NCBI GenBank assembly: GCA_029310945.1
Contig: JARJFC010000098.1
Coordinates: forward strand, 1-8,478
From: Leptospira sp. 96542
GTDB lineage: Bacteria > Spirochaetota > Leptospiria > Leptospirales > Leptospiraceae
Direction of reading: 5' to 3'
DNA: 8,478 nucleotides
Part shown: one piece after another, positions 7,136-8,478 of the stretch
Position numbering within the stretch: the first letter of the stretch is position 1
Layout: each line of letters begins with the position of its first letter
Program-made: the position numbers and the translations under genes
The notes under the pieces: model-generated
Told to the model about the DNA's origin: nothing
Databases searched by the model: none
The model's input: the letters and a program-made list of their open reading frames with translations, nothing else

Positions 7136-8143
7136 CTATTCAGTTACCTCTTCAAGAAGCAAGCGAATCGCCGGATGCTCGCCGGGAAATATGATTTCCG
7201 CAAGCGGCTTCATCAAGCGAAGACCGGTATTGCAATTGGCAAAGAGCACGAAACCTGAGTTCGACCGCGGACTTCCCATAACAAACGCCCGCATTCCGGG
7301 CATCTTTCCCCATTGGAAAAACGTGCCGAACTGAGGCTCAAGCCCCCAACCGAGCCCCCAGCCAACGTTTGACTCGAAAGCATTGGGAAGACCCTCCAGA
7401 TGAATGATGGAGCCCAGAGGAACCATCACCGCTGGCGACAGCCAATCCCGCCAAGGCTGTTTGTCCGATCTCGCTTTGCCGAGCGCAGCCGCCAGGAACG
7501 CGCCATATTCCTTTGCCGTTGTCTTCAGCGAATATGAGGCATTTGCTGAGGGAGTCCGATGACCCGCCACAGGTGCTCCCGATTCATGCGGTATCGCCTC
7601 GTCCGTGGCAAGGGCGTCATTCCACTCCAAGCTGGACATCTGCATTCCGAGCGGGTCAAAGACCAAACGCCGCATGGTGACCTCGAAAGGCTCCCCTGTC
7701 TTCGCCTCGATGGCCATCTGTAGATACATGAAACCCAGGCTGGAGTAGCTAAACCAGCTTCCTGGTGTATAGAAAATGCGAAGTTGCTCCTTGTCCCGCA
7801 AGTTCTGCAAGCCTGCCGTGTGAGTCAGAAGATGCCGGACCGTGATATCTTGCGATCTGGCATCGTCGGCAACCAGCGGTCGAACATACTCTGCAACAGG
7901 TTCGTCAAGGCTAATGACCCCAGACTCGACGAGTTGCAGAACGGCATAGGAGACCAGAGGCTTGGTCAGCGACGCGGCGTCAAAAACGGTGTCCGGATTG
8001 ACAAGTTCATTTGTCTCAACGTCTCTAAGTCCAGCCGAAACCACGGAAACAGTGCCATCGTTGACAACAGCGACACTAGCTCCGATCACATCTCTACTAT
8101 TCAGCAAGTCTTCAAGTTGTTCTGAAGAGAGGTCAGTTTGCAT
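7136..8143 (-). CDS. Serine hydrolase, class C beta-lactamase/esterase family
   Basis: This 335-residue protein belongs to the AmpC-like family (Beta-lactamase, PF00144), whose members include beta-lactamases, D-aminopeptidases and family VIII esterases. The nucleophile motif S58-L-T-K61 lies in FDAASLTKP, followed by RHLLTHTAGL, which is typical of the family. The second motif is Y133-S-S135 rather than Y-x-N. In the third motif region Q277-W278-G279 replaces the K-T-G or H-x-G of other members. Serine in the second motif and tryptophan before glycine in the third occur in esterase-like members, so a small-ester or peptide substrate is likelier than antibiotic resistance; the substrate is unknown. 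No signal peptide is seen, so it is probably cytoplasmic. The start at 8143 is chosen because the family homology begins just after it; an in-frame ATG at 8254 adds 37 residues unlike the family. Both starts have weak ribosome binding sites. GC is roughly 53%, against about 65% in sampled flanking genes. Confidence 0.85.
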   Translation of the reverse strand: MQTDLSSEQLEDLLNSRDVIGASVAVVNDGTVSVVSAGLRDVETNELVNPDTVFDAASLTKPLVSYAVLQLVESGVISLDEPVAEYVRPLVADDARSQDITVRHLLTHTAGLQNLRDKEQLRIFYTPGSWFSYSSLGFMYLQMAIEAKTGEPFEVTMRRLVFDPLGMQMSSLEWNDALATDEAIPHESGAPVAGHRTPSANASYSLKTTAKEYGAFLAAALGKARSDKQPWRDWLSPAVMVPLGSIIHLEGLPNAFESNVGWGLGWGLEPQFGTFFQWGKMPGMRAFVMGSPRSNSGFVLFANCNTGLRLMKPLAEIIFPGEHPAIRLLLEEVTE

Positions 8144-8341
8144 GTCGACACCGTAGGCGAAATAGTGGATCACACATTTACCCGATTCGGGCTGGAATGG
8201 AGCGGGTTTCAGATGCAGTGTGAGAGAAATATTTCTGGACCCGGAACAAACCATATGCTTGCGTTCTGTACTTCCGAGACGTCCAATACAGCGATAGGTT
8301 ATTCAAGCTCACCCACTCGCGTTTTTGTATATTTTCTGTAC
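8144..8341. other. AT-rich gap upstream of the serine hydrolase
   Basis: This stretch lies between the preferred hydrolase start and the stop of the epimerase fragment. It contains an in-frame upstream ATG (8254) for the hydrolase, a 12-bp palindrome, one copy and most of a second of the repeat TTCTGTACT, and an AT-rich patch at about 8320-8340. I found no -35/-10 pair at good spacing on the minus strand and no terminator for the epimerase fragment. Confidence 0.45.
8225..8236. promoter_or_regulatory. Perfect 12-bp palindrome, candidate operator
   Basis: AGAAATATTTCT reads the same on both strands and lies about 80 bp upstream of the preferred hydrolase start at 8143. Its size and AT-rich core suit a dimeric regulator. 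Such palindromes are expected by chance about twice in 8.5 kb, so position is the only support. If translation started at 8254, it would lie inside the coding region. Confidence 0.25.
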
Positions 8342-8342
8342 T
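8264..8342. repeat. 9-bp direct repeat TTCTGTACT, copies 70 bp apart
   Basis: Perfect copies lie at 8264-8272 and 8334-8342. The right copy overlaps the last base of the epimerase stop codon. The pair spans the gap where GC content drops. It could be a regulator site or a trace of recombination, or it could be chance. Confidence 0.3.
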
Positions 8343-8478
8343 CAAGCCACCGCCGCACCCACCAGTTGGACCAATTCATGGACCGAGGTGGGCGCCTCGT
8401 CCGTGATGTTGACGACACGACCGTCCATCTTGCCGGCCAGTGCCATCTGCACGGCCGCTGCGATGTCGCGGTGGTGCA
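8342..8478 (-). CDS. NAD-dependent epimerase/dehydratase-type protein, C-terminal end (partial)
   Basis: The minus strand reads 44 residues to a TGA at 8344-8342; the rest lies beyond the right edge. HHRDIAAAVQMAL followed by GRVVNITDEAP and TSVHELVQLVG matches the C-terminal part of extended short-chain dehydrogenases, where the H-R-D-I segment follows the substrate pocket and the V-N-I-T-D strand precedes a T-V/S-x-E-L helix. These enzymes bind NAD(P) at an N-terminal Rossmann fold, not visible here, and act on nucleotide sugars or related substrates in the cytoplasm. Relatives usually run some 40-60 residues past the E-L helix. This one stops after about ten, so the gene may be truncated at its 3' end. 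GC is high (about 65%), unlike the adjacent hydrolase. Confidence 0.7.
   Translation of the reverse strand, partial: HHRDIAAAVQMALAGKMDGRVVNITDEAPTSVHELVQLVGAAVA

Noticed and set aside
8144..8254. Upstream ATG at 8254 as the hydrolase start, giving 372 residues.
   Set aside because: The extra 37 residues do not resemble a signal peptide or the family N-terminus, and no better ribosome binding site accompanies this start. It remains possible.
1..8478. CRISPR array, tRNA or rRNA gene, insertion-sequence ends or long terminal repeats.
   Set aside because: By eye I saw no regularly spaced repeats, no tRNA arms or T-loop consensus, no transposase and no matching long inverted termini.

Overview
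The window looks like a piece of the chromosome of a GC-rich bacterium, most likely a proteobacterium. That guess rests on base composition, the overall look of the proteins and -35/-10-like signals; no marker gene fixes the taxon. It holds one very large gene, one medium gene and two genes cut by the window edges. The left fragment reads rightward. The other three genes read leftward.

Layout: (1) 1-59, the last 18 codons of an unrecognised plus-strand gene. (2) 60-296, a gene-free gap with a nested inverted repeat but no intrinsic terminator. (3) 297-6866, minus strand, one uninterrupted gene for a 2189-residue protein. Its order is a Lys/Pro-rich basic tail, a Cap4-like PD-(D/E)xK nuclease, a STAND-type P-loop NTPase, a very long helical array and a distinctive C-terminal module. 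This is the architecture of an Avs (antiviral STAND) phage-defence protein, in which a C-terminal sensor binds a phage protein and activates an N-terminal effector nuclease. (4) 6867-7135, its control region: a strong ribosome binding site, a plausible promoter and a 7-bp tandem repeat. (5) 7136-8143, minus strand, a serine hydrolase of the class C beta-lactamase/esterase family, clearly lower in GC than its neighbours. (6) 8144-8341, an AT-rich gap with a 12-bp palindrome and a 9-bp direct repeat. (7) 8342-8478, the end of a GC-rich NAD-dependent epimerase/dehydratase-type gene that seems to stop early.

The Avs-like protein is probably a self-contained, single-gene defence system. Effector, switch and sensor lie in one chain and no partner gene is visible. 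The hydrolase and epimerase have no evident functional link to it. The composition step at about 8341, together with the short epimerase tail, suggests the region was assembled by insertion or transfer, as is common where defence genes accumulate.
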